Assembly: GCF_014649655.1 (NCBI RefSeq)
Contig: NZ_BMTL01000004.1
Coordinates: forward strand, 266,340-330,339
DNA length: 64,000 nt
Reading direction: 5' to 3'
DNA from: Streptomyces humidus
GTDB taxonomy: Bacteria; Actinomycetota; Actinomycetes; Streptomycetales; Streptomycetaceae
A program made the translations under genes and the position numbers. Below are positions 41,842 to 50,913 of the stretch, piece by piece; positions within the stretch are counted from its first letter, which is position 1; every line of letters starts with the position of its first letter. Under the pieces are notes generated by a model. That model was not told the origin of the DNA, made no database searches, and saw nothing but the letters and a program-made list of their open reading frames with translations.

Positions 41842-43365
41842 TCAGCAGACCGCGGGCGGGATGCTCTGGTCGTACTGGAAGACGTTCTGCGGGTCGTATT
41901 TCGCCTTGATCTTGCGCAGGCGGTCGAAGTTGTTCCGCCAGTAGGCGGTCTCCCAGTCCTGCGTGCCGATGTTCGGCACGTTGACGTAGGCGCCGTCCAC
42001 GTAGGGGCGCAGCTCCTGGCTGAACTCGGCGATCCAGGCCTGGGCCTGCGGGGTGAGCGGGTCGCAGATGCCCGGCTGGTCGCTGCGCTTGCCCCAGCCG
42101 ACGCCGGGCTCGGCGTAGAAGAGCGCGTCGCGGTGCGGGAACGCCGTGCCGCCTCGGGGGCTCCTCCTGACGTTCCCGCCGAACGCCTGGAGGAAGTAGT
42201 TGCTGTCGTCCGTGGGGGCGTTCCTGATGAACGAGATGACCACGTCGATCGCCTTGGCCGGGAACGGCTTGCGGGCGAACTGCGAGTAGAACTTCCAGTT
42301 CGCGGGCTCGAGCTCGATCGGGATCTGGAATCCCGCGTACACGTCGCCCCAGTTGCCCACCTGCGTCGTGACCTGGGGGCTGCCGACCGACAGGAGCGGG
42401 GCCAGCAGCCTCTTCGTCTCCGCGGGGGTTCCCTCCGGGAGCACCGCGAACAGCAGGATCTGGTTCCGGTGGGCCTCGAGCTGGGTGCCGAGGCGGGCGT
42501 CGGTGAACGGCGCGGTGCGCTGGTAGGCCTCGAAGAGCCTGCGCAGGTCGCCGGTTCCGTCCCACGTCGCCTGGAGGTACGTGACGCTCTTCAGCGGCGC
42601 CAGCTTGTAGGTGAGCGAGGTGACGATGCCGAAGTTGCCGTTGCCCGCACCGCGCAGCGCCCACAGCAGATCCGAGTGGTGGTTCAGATCCACCTTGATC
42701 ACCTTGGCGCACTCGTCGCCGTCCGCGACGACGATCTCGGCTCCGATGAGGCTGTCGCAGGCCATGCCGAGCCAGCGGGTCAGAAAGCCGAAGCCGCCGC
42801 CAAGCGTGGCGCCGGACAGACCCACGCTGCCTTCGGTGCCCGTCGTCACCGCGAAGTTCTGCTTCGCGAGCGTGGTCACCGCTTCTTCCTGGTTGAGTCC
42901 GGCGCCGACGGTCGCGACGCGGGCGTGGGCGTCGATGTGGACCGACTTCAGCTCGCTGATGTCGATCACGAGGCCGCTGTCGACGTTCGACCAGCCCTCC
43001 AGGCTGTGGCGGCCGCTGCGGATCCGCACCGCGGTGTCGTGCTGCCGTGCCCACGTCAGGGCGTTGACCACGTCCTGGGTGTTCTGGGCGAAGACGATGA
43101 CCAGCGGATAGTGGGAGAAGAGCTGGTCCCAGCCCAGGCGCGCGTCCGTGTATCCGGGGTCGTGGGGGCGGACGATCCGGCCGGTCAGCTTCGCCGGCGG
43201 GCAGTGTCCGTGCCCTCCGTGCCCTCCGTGCGCTCCGCTCGCCGAAGCCTCCGTCACAGCGCTCGCCACGGGGGCTTCGGCGGCAGCGACACCCGGCACG
43301 ACAACGGCGCCAGCGGCAGCTACCGCCGAATTCTTCAGCAGCCGACGCCGGGAAAAGTCGTTCAT
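41842..43365 (-). CDS. Tat-exported FAD-binding oxidoreductase (berberine-bridge type)
   Basis: 507 residues. A twin-arginine signal (SRRRLLKNS) precedes a His-rich linker (GAHGGHGGHGH). The FAD-binding_4 domain (about 65-245) has SGRHSLEGWS with the His that attaches FAD covalently, and GATLGGGFGFLTR. The second covalent Cys of bicovalent family members is absent (GLSGATL), so single attachment is expected. The BBE motif near the C-terminus reads YDPQNVFQYDQSI. The ATG 43365 follows GAGAGGA. Substrate is probably a sugar or secondary metabolite. Confidence 0.9.
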   Translation of the reverse strand: MNDFSRRRLLKNSAVAAAGAVVVPGVAAAEAPVASAVTEASASGAHGGHGGHGHCPPAKLTGRIVRPHDPGYTDARLGWDQLFSHYPLVIVFAQNTQDVVNALTWARQHDTAVRIRSGRHSLEGWSNVDSGLVIDISELKSVHIDAHARVATVGAGLNQEEAVTTLAKQNFAVTTGTEGSVGLSGATLGGGFGFLTRWLGMACDSLIGAEIVVADGDECAKVIKVDLNHHSDLLWALRGAGNGNFGIVTSLTYKLAPLKSVTYLQATWDGTGDLRRLFEAYQRTAPFTDARLGTQLEAHRNQILLFAVLPEGTPAETKRLLAPLLSVGSPQVTTQVGNWGDVYAGFQIPIELEPANWKFYSQFARKPFPAKAIDVVISFIRNAPTDDSNYFLQAFGGNVRRSPRGGTAFPHRDALFYAEPGVGWGKRSDQPGICDPLTPQAQAWIAEFSQELRPYVDGAYVNVPNIGTQDWETAYWRNNFDRLRKIKAKYDPQNVFQYDQSIPPAVC

Positions 43366-43857
43366 GGTCCGTGTCCTCTCAACCACCCGTGGGCGTGAAT
43401 CGGTTCTTTATGGATCATTTAAGGCGAAGTGGACGGTAGCAAGGATGGTCACGGGGAGTCGTCTCGACACGCTCACCATCACGGCCAGGACGCCGGGCGC
43501 CGGAGGACCGTCTACGCGGAGATCCGTCCCAGCTCCAGGTGGAGCCAGGGCAGAGACTCTTCGGGGAACGGTCGGGCCGTGCCGTCGGCGTGCCAGTACG
43601 TGCGGGGAATCACGGGGAACAGCGGGTCCAACAGCGGGGCGACGAGGAGAAGTTCGGCCGCGGCATCTGGTCCCGTTGCCGTCTCGCGCTGATGCACTGC
43701 CGACCCTCATCGGGGTGCCGGGCATCGAGGTGCGGACCCATGCACCACACCCAACAGCTACGGCTTCGGCATTTTCTGGAGCACCGCAACCAGCCGTACA
43801 TCGGCTGACTTCGAGCTCCTGCTCGTGGGGTCCCGGACGAGCGATACAGTGCGCGCC
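43366..43857. other. 492-bp region with possible gene remnants
   Basis: Only the short leftward frame at 43512-43697 looks somewhat gene-like. The rest shows no domain, hairpin or tRNA. It lies upstream of both flanking genes and must contain their promoters. Confidence 0.4.
43512..43697 (-). CDS. Hypothetical 61-residue ORF, possibly a gene fragment
   Basis: The sequence (DAAAELLLVAPLLDPLFPV ... PWLHLELGRISA) has normal amino-acid composition and Streptomyces third-position GC. The in-frame stop shortly upstream of the GTG leaves little room for a full domain. It may be the C-terminal piece of a lost gene. Confidence 0.3.
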   Translation of the reverse strand: MHQRETATGPDAAAELLLVAPLLDPLFPVIPRTYWHADGTARPFPEESLPWLHLELGRISA

Positions 43858-44151
43858 GTGGACATACCCGGTTGGTTCGCCTGGATCTTTCTCGGCCTGG
43901 TGGCCTTGCAGGTCCTCGGTCTCGTGCCCATCATCCACCGACTGCGCGGACTCGACTCCGCGGTGCGCTTCGAGGCGCGTCTCGACTTGCTGGACGCAGT
44001 CGGTGGCCTGCTGCTCTTCGGCGGCGGGCTACTGAGTCTCCTGGTGGCGGAATCCTGGTTGTGGATCGCGGTCCCCGGCTGGATGCTCATGACCGCCGGC
44101 TATGCCATAAAGGGCGTCCACTGGCTCCGCGCCCGTCGGACCGCGGCCTGA
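43858..44151 (+). CDS. Small membrane protein, three helices
   Basis: 97 residues (VDIPGWFAWIFLGLVALQVLGLVPII ...). Three hydrophobic segments at about 5-25, 46-63 and 68-86 are separated by charged turns, and the C-terminus is basic (RARRTAA). I recognise no family. GTG 43858 starts right at the first helix. No nearby gene suggests a function. Confidence 0.65.
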   Translation: MDIPGWFAWIFLGLVALQVLGLVPIIHRLRGLDSAVRFEARLDLLDAVGGLLLFGGGLLSLLVAESWLWIAVPGWMLMTAGYAIKGVHWLRARRTAA

Positions 44152-44365
44152 TGCGGGCGACAGGCTGTAGACCGGCCTGAGCGGCGACGTCGTCAAGGGC
44201 CCGATTGCAGGATGGCGATGGCGTCCCTGGGGTCGTCGCCGAGTGTGCGTCGTCCATCCGATCGGCGGCGGCTTTCCCGTCGCCGGTCTGCTGGCGTGCC
44301 GCGTGCGGCCGGCTGTTCGGCCGGAGCGGACCATCAGTGATCCAGCTGTATGCCGTGATCAGCCG

Positions 44366-44746
44366 TCAGGCTTCGAAGCGGTGGCGGGCGGCCTCGATGT
44401 GGCCGAGGTACCGGTGGGTCCAGTCGCACATGCCGTCGACGGTGGCGCGTAGGCCCTGGCCCGGCTCGGTGAGGGTGTATTCGACACGCGGCGGGACGGT
44501 GGGGTGCACATTGCGCTCGACCAGGCCGTTGCGCTCCAGCATGCGCAGGTTCTGCGTGAGCATCTTGTGGCTGATGCCCTCGATCTCGTTCCGCAGCTCG
44601 CTGAAACGCAGGGTGCGTTCACCAAGAGTCTCGATGATCAGGAACGCCCACTTGTTGGCGACGTCGGAGAAGATCTCTCGCGCCAGGGAGTCCGCGCGCC
44701 TGAGGTCCGCGTCCTCGGACATGACCTTGATCTGTTTGGTCACCAT
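44366..44746 (-). CDS. HxlR-family transcriptional regulator
   Basis: 126 residues with the HxlR winged helix: DVANKWAFLIIETLGERTLRFSELRNEIEGISHKMLTQNLRMLERNGLVERNVHPTVPPRVEYTLTEPG (about 27-96). The usual Cys of redox or aldehyde-sensing HxlR proteins is absent near the N-terminus. It is divergent from the RidA gene 138 nt away and is likely to control it, a common arrangement. Confidence 0.88.
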   Translation of the reverse strand: MVTKQIKVMSEDADLRRADSLAREIFSDVANKWAFLIIETLGERTLRFSELRNEIEGISHKMLTQNLRMLERNGLVERNVHPTVPPRVEYTLTEPGQGLRATVDGMCDWTHRYLGHIEAARHRFEA

Positions 44747-44884
44747 CAGGTTCCCCAGTCACTGAAAAGTGCGTTCTTCCATGTCAGCGACCACTCTCTT
44801 ACGGTTCCTGAGTAACCACAAGAGACCACGGGGTCTCGAGTGACGAGTGCGGGCCCACGATGCCCGGACAAGGAGGCGGACGGC

Positions 44885-45292
44885 ATGGCCATCACCCTGG
44901 TGAACCCCAGCGGATTGCCCGAGATCGATGTCTACCGGCAGGTCTCGATCGCCAGCGGGTCGAAGCTGGTCTTCGTCGCCGGGCAGGTCGCCTGGGACGC
45001 CGAGGGGATCACGGTCGGCGAAGGCGACCTCGCCGCGCAGGTCGAGCAGTGCTACCTCAACATCGGCACCGCCCTGGCCGAGGCCGGCGGCTCCTTCGAC
45101 GACGTGGCGAGACTGACCGTCTACGTCGTCGACTGGACTCCCGACAAGATGCCCGCGCTCCTGGAGGGGATCTCCCGGGCGGCCGCAAAGCTGGGAACCA
45201 CCCCGGTCCCGCCGGCCTCGCTGCTGGGCGTCGCGGCACTGGACGTTCCCGACCATCTGGTCGAGATCGAAGCCACCGCGGTCCTCGCCTGA
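44885..45292 (+). CDS. RidA-family protein (enamine/imine deaminase or relative)
   Basis: 135 residues of the YjgF/YER057c/UK114 fold (LVFVAGQVAWDAEGITVGEGDLAAQVEQCYLNIGTALAEAGGSFDDVARLTVYVVDW ...). The catalytic Arg of true RidA (in the C-R-S-x-V segment near residue 105) is not evident: the aligned part reads PPASLLGVAAL. So it belongs to a subgroup of unknown activity. AAGGAGG precedes the ATG. Divergent HxlR regulator. Confidence 0.87.
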   Translation: MAITLVNPSGLPEIDVYRQVSIASGSKLVFVAGQVAWDAEGITVGEGDLAAQVEQCYLNIGTALAEAGGSFDDVARLTVYVVDWTPDKMPALLEGISRAAAKLGTTPVPPASLLGVAALDVPDHLVEIEATAVLA

Positions 45293-45596
45293 ACAGATGC
45301 CCTTCGCCCGCTCGGCACCGAAGTGGCCGACTGGGGTGCGCAGTTGCCGGCCGACGCGCTCGGCACATCATGTCTGGGTTCGCGGCTCGCCGGTGGTAGC
45401 GGCCGGCTCGGGACCGGGCCTGATGACGTCCCCGCCGGTCGGACCGGCTCAGCCGGTGGGCGGCGTCGTGCACCGGCCGGACGACGATTGCGACGAGAGC
45501 GACGGCCACGCGCTCCATCTCGTTGCAGTCAGCGGGATCAACGGAGCAACCCCTCCGGGGGCGCGTTGTCAGTGGGCCGGTCTACCGTGGTCGGTG
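45293..45596. other. 304-bp intergenic region
   Basis: No gene or hairpin is convincing. The open frame before the DUF2797 start is low-information sequence. Confidence 0.4.
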
Positions 45597-46469
45597 ATGG
45601 CACAGGCGTGGAAGTGCTCGGGGCTGCGGTGGTCGGCGCAGGGCCCCGTGCTGGCGTGGGACGGGGGGCGTCTCAGCCCGCTGTCCTGGGGGAAGCGGGT
45701 CTCCTTCGCGGCGGCGGCGGGTGTGCGGAGTTGCGTCGGGGCCCGGGGGTATCCGTGTCCGCTGCGCGCGGGGGTCTCCGGGAGGAGTGCGGGGGCCCGG
45801 TGCGAGGAGTGCGCGCGGCTGGACCGGGCGCACTCCGTCGCGGCGGACGGGATCGCCGACGATCCGCGGCCCTACCACGTGTACCTCGCGTGGTTCGGCC
45901 CCGGCTTGGTCAAGGTCGGGATCACGGCGGTCGGGCGCGGGTCGGCGCGACTGCTTGAGCAGGGGGCCGTCTGCTTCACGTGGCTCGGCGCCGGTCCCCT
46001 GATGGCCGCCCGGCGCACCGAGGAACTGTTGCGGGCCGCGCTGCGGGTGCCGGACCGCATCCCGTACGCGGAGAAGCGGGCGGTGCGCGCCGCGTTGCCG
46101 GAGAAGGAAGAGGAACGGGCCGCCGAGTTGAGCGTGGTGTACGAGAAGGCCGTGCAACTGGGCGGCTGGCCGGAGACGTTGACGCGTGAGCCGTTCCGGT
46201 CGGTCGACCACGTGCGGGCGTTCGGGCTGGCAGACGCGCCCGCCGCCCTCGGGGAGGTGCGCGAGCTCGTGGCCGGAGGGTCGCTGAGCGGAGAGCTGGT
46301 GGCGGCCGCCGGGCCCGATCTGCATCTCGCCGCACAGGACGGGGTGGTCGTCCTCGACACGCGGCTGATGAGGGGGTGGGACCTGGTCCCGTCGGCGAGC
46401 GGCGAAATCGCCTTTCCCGTACGGCACTTCGAGGTGCCGGCGGCCCACCGTCAGGACGGGCTGTTCTGA
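45597..46469 (+). CDS. DUF2797 protein with GIY-YIG-like segment
   Basis: 290 residues. An N-terminal cysteine cluster (CSGLRW, SCVGARGYPCP, RCEECARLD) could bind zinc. The centre reads YHVYLAWFGPGLVKVGITAVGRGSARLLEQGA, similar in shape to the GIY-YIG nuclease core (Y-x-Y-L ... K-V-G-I-T ... R), then an alpha-helical tail and a beta-rich end. The DUF2797 family has no assigned function. ATG 45597 is preceded in-frame by GTG, also possible. It stands alone. Confidence 0.78.
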   Translation: MAQAWKCSGLRWSAQGPVLAWDGGRLSPLSWGKRVSFAAAAGVRSCVGARGYPCPLRAGVSGRSAGARCEECARLDRAHSVAADGIADDPRPYHVYLAWFGPGLVKVGITAVGRGSARLLEQGAVCFTWLGAGPLMAARRTEELLRAALRVPDRIPYAEKRAVRAALPEKEEERAAELSVVYEKAVQLGGWPETLTREPFRSVDHVRAFGLADAPAALGEVRELVAGGSLSGELVAAAGPDLHLAAQDGVVVLDTRLMRGWDLVPSASGEIAFPVRHFEVPAAHRQDGLF

Positions 46470-46787
46470 GGAAGGCCCGAACCGGCCGGGTACAGCGGGT
46501 ACGGGGCGCGTCGGCGGATCCGGTCCGGTCTCGGGCGACGGCGTCCAGCCCCCCCAAGCCGACCCAGGCCGCCCACAGGAACGGTTCTGGGCGCACGGCC
46601 CCGCGAGGGCCTCGGGGAGGACGGGCCCCGGGGGTGCGGAACGGATCGTTCATGGGCATTCCGGCCCGTGCGGCCGGGGCACGGCAAGCGCTTCCCAGGT
46701 GTTCCCTGAGAGGCGCCTGTGCGCTTCTCAGGGAAATCACAGACGAGTGAAAGAGTGCTCTCAGGGGGCCCCGACAGGGTGTCCATC
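46470..46787. other. 318-bp region upstream of the two-component operon
   Basis: It carries the inverted repeat at 46702-46735 and, after it, the leader of the response-regulator gene. No gene. Confidence 0.45.
46702..46735. promoter_or_regulatory. 10-bp inverted repeat before the response-regulator gene
   Basis: TTCCCTGAGA and TCTCAGGGAA, perfect, 14-nt spacer, ending 52 nt before the ATG. It could be an autoregulatory site for the response regulator, or the end of an upstream transcript. Confidence 0.55.
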
Positions 46788-47528
46788 ATGACCACGACCT
46801 CGCCCCAGGGGCGCACCGAACTGCTGAGGCCGGACGGAAGCCCCGTCCGAGTGCTTGTGGTGGACGACGAGATGTCGATCACCGAACTGCTCTCCATGGC
46901 CCTGCGCTACGAGGGCTGGCAGATCCGCAGTGCCGGAGACGGCACGGGCGCCCTCCAGACGGCCCGCGAGTTCCGGCCCGACGCCGTGGTCCTCGACATG
47001 ATGCTGCCGGACATGGACGGGCTGACCGTCCTGGGGCGGCTGAGGCGTGAACTGCCGGACGTTCCGGTGCTGTTCCTGACGGCCAGGGACGCGGTCGAGG
47101 ACCGTATCGCCGGTCTCACCGCCGGCGGCGACGACTACGTCACCAAGCCGTTCAGCCTGGAGGAGGTCGTGGCCCGGCTGCGGGGGCTCATCCGCCGCTC
47201 CGGCGCCGCCGACCGGCGCTCCGACTCCGTGCTCGTCGTCGGGGACCTCACCCTCGACGAGGACAGCCACGAGGTCTCGCGGGCCGGCGACGGCATCCAT
47301 CTGACGGCCACCGAGTTCGAGCTGCTGCGCTTTCTGATGCGCAACCCGCGGCGCGTGCTCTCCAAGGCGCAGATCCTGGACCGGGTGTGGTCGTACGACT
47401 TCGGCGGTCAGGCCAACGTCGTCGAGCTGTACATCTCCTACCTGCGGCGCAAGATAGACGCCGGCCGTGAGCCGATGATCCACACGCGCCGCGGAGCCGG
47501 TTACCTGATCAAGCCCGCCGTGTCATGA
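46788..47528 (+). CDS. OmpR/PhoB-family response regulator
   Basis: 246 residues. The receiver domain has Asp26/Asp27, phospho-acceptor Asp70 (VVLDMMLPDMDG) and Lys120 (VTKPF). The winged-helix DNA-binding domain (about 148-243) has the usual LTATEFELLRFLMRNPRRVLSKAQILDRVW and RRGAGYLI. The ATG at 46788 is chosen over an upstream in-frame start. Its last codons overlap the kinase gene (ATGA), so the pair is translationally coupled. Confidence 0.93.
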   Translation: MTTTSPQGRTELLRPDGSPVRVLVVDDEMSITELLSMALRYEGWQIRSAGDGTGALQTAREFRPDAVVLDMMLPDMDGLTVLGRLRRELPDVPVLFLTARDAVEDRIAGLTAGGDDYVTKPFSLEEVVARLRGLIRRSGAADRRSDSVLVVGDLTLDEDSHEVSRAGDGIHLTATEFELLRFLMRNPRRVLSKAQILDRVWSYDFGGQANVVELYISYLRRKIDAGREPMIHTRRGAGYLIKPAVS

Positions 47529-49228
47529 GCGGGCGACGACGACCGCGTCCGCAGAAGCGACGAGCGGGTAAGCCGCGCACCCTGCGGACCCGGCTCGTCG
47601 TCGTGTCCGTGACCCTGATCGCCGTGGTCTGCGCGTTGATCGGCACCGTGACCACCCTGGTGCTGCGCGATCATCTCTACGGACAGCTGGACGGCTCCCT
47701 GAGGGAGGCCGCGATGCTTGTCTCCGGCGGGCCCGTCGGGGGACCGGGCGGCAAGGGCGGCGCCAAGAGCGACGGCGGCGCAGGCAGCGGGGTCGACGTG
47801 CAGAGGCAGCGGGTCACCGACATCGGCAAGTTCGTCAGCCAGGGGCCGGGCCCGCGGAAGGCCCTCGCCGCCACGGTGGTCGACGGGTCGATCACCGGCG
47901 GCAAGGTCGGCGACAAGCGGACCGACGACAACGACATCCCGCAGATGAGCGCCGAGGACCTCACCGGGGCCCAGACGCGGAAACTCGGCTCGGTCGCGCA
48001 GGACGGCGAGCGGCACACCGTCGAGATCCCCGGCCTCGGCACGTACCGGGTCCAGTACATCCACGGAAACAACGGTGATTTCTATGTGGGCATCCCGACG
48101 TCCGAGGCCGACGGCACCATCAACACCCTGATCCTCGTCGAGGTCAGCCTCACCGTCGCCGGACTCGTGGCCGCCACCCTCGCGGGCACCGTGATGGTCG
48201 GCGTCGCCACCCGCCCCCTGCGCAAGGTCGCCGCCACCGCCACGCGGGTCTCCGAACTCCCCCTGCACACCGGTGAGGTCAACCTCAGCGAGCGGGTGCC
48301 GGAGACGGAGACCGATCCGCACACCGAGGTCGGGCAGGTCGGCGCGGCGCTGAACCGGATGCTGAACCACGTGCACGGCGCGCTGCACGCCCGCCAGGAG
48401 AGCGAGACGCGGGTCCGGCAGTTCGTCGCGGACGCCAGTCACGAGCTCCGCACGCCGCTCGCCTCCATCCGCGGGTACGCCGAGCTGACCCGGCGCGGAC
48501 GCGAGGAGGTCGGGCCCGACACCAGGCACGCGCTCGGCCGCATCGAGTCCGAGGCCGGCCGGATGACCCTGCTCGTCGAGGACCTGTTGCTGCTGGCCCG
48601 GCTCGACGCGGGCCGCCCGCTGCAGTTCGAGCAGACCGACCTCGTCCCGCTGGTCATCGACACCGTCAGCGACGCCCGCGCCGCCGGACGCGAACACGTC
48701 TGGCGCCTCGAACTCCCCGACGAGCCCGCCCTGGCGCCGGCCGACCCGGCGCGACTGCAACAGGTGCTCGTCAACCTGCTGGCCAACGCCCGGACGCACA
48801 CCCCGCCCGGCACCACGGTCACCGCACGCGTGCGGCGTCGCGGACCGTGGCTGTGCGTGGACGTCCAGGACGACGGCCAGGGCATTCCCCCGGCCCTCCT
48901 CCCGCACGTCTTCGAACGGTTCGCGCGCGGCGACTCCTCGCGCTCCCGCAACGCCGGCTCGACCGGCCTCGGCCTCGCCATCGTGCAGGCCGTGGCGACG
49001 GCGCACGGCGGCGCGGTGACCGTCGACAGCGTGCCCGGGCAGACCGTGTTCACCGTGCACCTGCCCGCGCTCGGCCCGGCCGTGCCCCAGCCCTCCCCCG
49101 AGACGGACCGGCAACTCGACCCAGGAGCCGAGCACTCGCAGGCCGCGCACTCGCAGGCCGCGCAGGCACAGGCCGACTACTCACAGGTGGAGCACAGCGC
49201 CACCACATGGGTGCGACAGGGCGTCTGA
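47525..49228 (+). CDS. Two-component sensor histidine kinase
   Basis: 567 residues. Membrane helices at about 23-48 and 201-226 enclose a 150-residue extracytoplasmic sensor. A HAMP linker, the HisKA domain with His306 (FVADASHELRTPLAS) and HATPase boxes (NLLANARTHT, DDGQGI, GSTGLGLAIV) follow. The C-terminal 45 residues contain HSQAA/AQA repeats. It phosphorylates the upstream-encoded regulator. The glycosyltransferase gene starts 14 nt later, so all four genes are probably cotranscribed. Confidence 0.93.
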   Translation: MSGRRRPRPQKRRAGKPRTLRTRLVVVSVTLIAVVCALIGTVTTLVLRDHLYGQLDGSLREAAMLVSGGPVGGPGGKGGAKSDGGAGSGVDVQRQRVTDIGKFVSQGPGPRKALAATVVDGSITGGKVGDKRTDDNDIPQMSAEDLTGAQTRKLGSVAQDGERHTVEIPGLGTYRVQYIHGNNGDFYVGIPTSEADGTINTLILVEVSLTVAGLVAATLAGTVMVGVATRPLRKVAATATRVSELPLHTGEVNLSERVPETETDPHTEVGQVGAALNRMLNHVHGALHARQESETRVRQFVADASHELRTPLASIRGYAELTRRGREEVGPDTRHALGRIESEAGRMTLLVEDLLLLARLDAGRPLQFEQTDLVPLVIDTVSDARAAGREHVWRLELPDEPALAPADPARLQQVLVNLLANARTHTPPGTTVTARVRRRGPWLCVDVQDDGQGIPPALLPHVFERFARGDSSRSRNAGSTGLGLAIVQAVATAHGGAVTVDSVPGQTVFTVHLPALGPAVPQPSPETDRQLDPGAEHSQAAHSQAAQAQADYSQVEHSATTWVRQGV

Positions 49229-49242
49229 CGAAAGTCGACGAC

Positions 49243-50913
49243 ATGCGAACCGACTCTTCTCCCGGCACCCTGCCGGCGCGGGAGCACCTCCCGGCCGCCA
49301 CAGCCGGTACACCTGTCCTGGACGTAGTGATCCCCGTCTACAACGAGGAGAGAGACCTCGAGCCCTGTGTCCGGAGACTGCACGACCACCTGACGCGCAC
49401 GTTCCCGTACTCCTTCCGCATCACGGTCGCGGACAACGCGTCGACCGACACGACGCCCTCGGTGGCGCGGCGGCTGGAGGCGTGGATCCCGGAGGTGCGG
49501 AACGTCCGGCTGGAGCAGAAGGGCCGCGGCCGTGCGCTGCGGACCGTCTGGTCGGCCTCGGACGCCCCGATCCTCGCCTACATGGACGTCGACCTGTCCA
49601 CCGACCTCAACGCGCTGCTGCCGCTGGTCGCGCCGCTGATCTCCGGTCACTCCGACCTGGCGATCGGCTCCCGGCTGGCCCGTGAGTCCCGTGTGGTGCG
49701 GGGCCCGAAGCGGGAGTTCATCAGCCGCGCCTACAACCTGATCCTGCGCGGCTCGCTGCAGGCCCGCTTCTCGGACGCACAGTGCGGGTTCAAGGCGATC
49801 CGGCGTGACGTCGCCCGAGTTCTGCTCCCCCTGGTGGAGGACACCGGCTGGTTCTTCGACACTGAGATGCTGGTACTCGCCGAGCGCGCCGGTCTCCGTA
49901 TCCACGAGGTGCCGGTCGACTGGGTCGACGACCCGGACTCCACGGTGCACATCGTGAAGACGGCGACCGACGACCTGAAAGGGGTGTGGCGCGTGGGCAA
50001 GGCCCTGGCCACCGGTTCGCTGTCCCTCGACCGGCTCCGCCGCCCGTTCGGCGACGACCCGCGTGACCGCGACCTCCAGGACGTGCCCGTGGGCCTGGCC
50101 CGTCAGCTGGTCGGGTTCTGCGTCGTCGGAGGTCTGTCCACCCTCTTCTACCTCCTGCTCTACAGCGGTTTCCGGCAGTTCAGCGGCTCGCAGATCGCCA
50201 ACGCGCTGGCCCTGCTGGTCTCCGCGGTCGCCAACACGGCCGCCAACCGGCGTCTGACCTTCGGGGTGCGCGGCCGCGGCGGAGCCGTCAAGCACCAGGC
50301 ACAGGGCCTGGTCGTCTTCGGTATCGGCCTCGCGCTGACCAGCGGCTCGCTCGCCGCGCTGAACGCCGCGAGCTCCGACCCCGCGCACTCCACCGAGCTG
50401 GCGGTGCTCGTCGCCGCCAACCTCGCCGCCACGGTGCTGCGCTTCCTGCTCCTGCGGGTGTGGGTCTTCTCCGACCGGCGCGACGGCGCGGACCCGGCGA
50501 CGGCGACGCCCGCGGCCCCCACCCTCTCAACGGCCGCCCCCACCACGCCCGACCGCACCACGGCCGCCCCCACCATGCCCGGCTCCGGCTCCTCCGGTTC
50601 TCCCGCGCACCCGTCCTCCTCGGCTCACCGGGCTGCGGGTCCGTCCTCCTCGGCGTACCCGACCGCGGGCACGTCCCCGACGGCGCGTCCGACGACTGCG
50701 TCCGCGCAGGCCGGCGGCCCCTTCGGACCGCTGCCGCTGACATCGCCGTTGCCATCGCCGTTGCCGCAGGGCCCGGTCGCCGACCCGCACGGCAGCGCTC
50801 CGACCACGCACCGCTTCCGTGCCGGCGAAACCGCGGACGACACCTGGAGGGACGCCACCATGCGGATGCAGCCGGTGCGCCCCCATGACATCGAGCCGGG
50901 GGACGCCCGATGA
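49243..50913 (+). CDS. GT2 glycosyltransferase fused to GtrA-like membrane domain
   Basis: 556 residues. The N-terminal GT-A domain (about 20-260) begins VLDVVIPVYNEERDLEPCV and has the D-x-D YMDVDLSTD and CGFKAIRRD, as in dolichol-phosphate or polyprenol-phosphate sugar synthases. A GtrA-type domain with four helices (about 285-410) follows. The tail is Thr/Pro/Ser-rich and disordered. It probably makes a polyprenyl-phosphate-sugar in the membrane. I start at ATG 49243; an ATG at 49207 overlapping the kinase end is possible. It overlaps the next gene by ATGA. Confidence 0.87.
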   Translation: MRTDSSPGTLPAREHLPAATAGTPVLDVVIPVYNEERDLEPCVRRLHDHLTRTFPYSFRITVADNASTDTTPSVARRLEAWIPEVRNVRLEQKGRGRALRTVWSASDAPILAYMDVDLSTDLNALLPLVAPLISGHSDLAIGSRLARESRVVRGPKREFISRAYNLILRGSLQARFSDAQCGFKAIRRDVARVLLPLVEDTGWFFDTEMLVLAERAGLRIHEVPVDWVDDPDSTVHIVKTATDDLKGVWRVGKALATGSLSLDRLRRPFGDDPRDRDLQDVPVGLARQLVGFCVVGGLSTLFYLLLYSGFRQFSGSQIANALALLVSAVANTAANRRLTFGVRGRGGAVKHQAQGLVVFGIGLALTSGSLAALNAASSDPAHSTELAVLVAANLAATVLRFLLLRVWVFSDRRDGADPATATPAAPTLSTAAPTTPDRTTAAPTMPGSGSSGSPAHPSSSAHRAAGPSSSAYPTAGTSPTARPTTASAQAGGPFGPLPLTSPLPSPLPQGPVADPHGSAPTTHRFRAGETADDTWRDATMRMQPVRPHDIEPGDAR

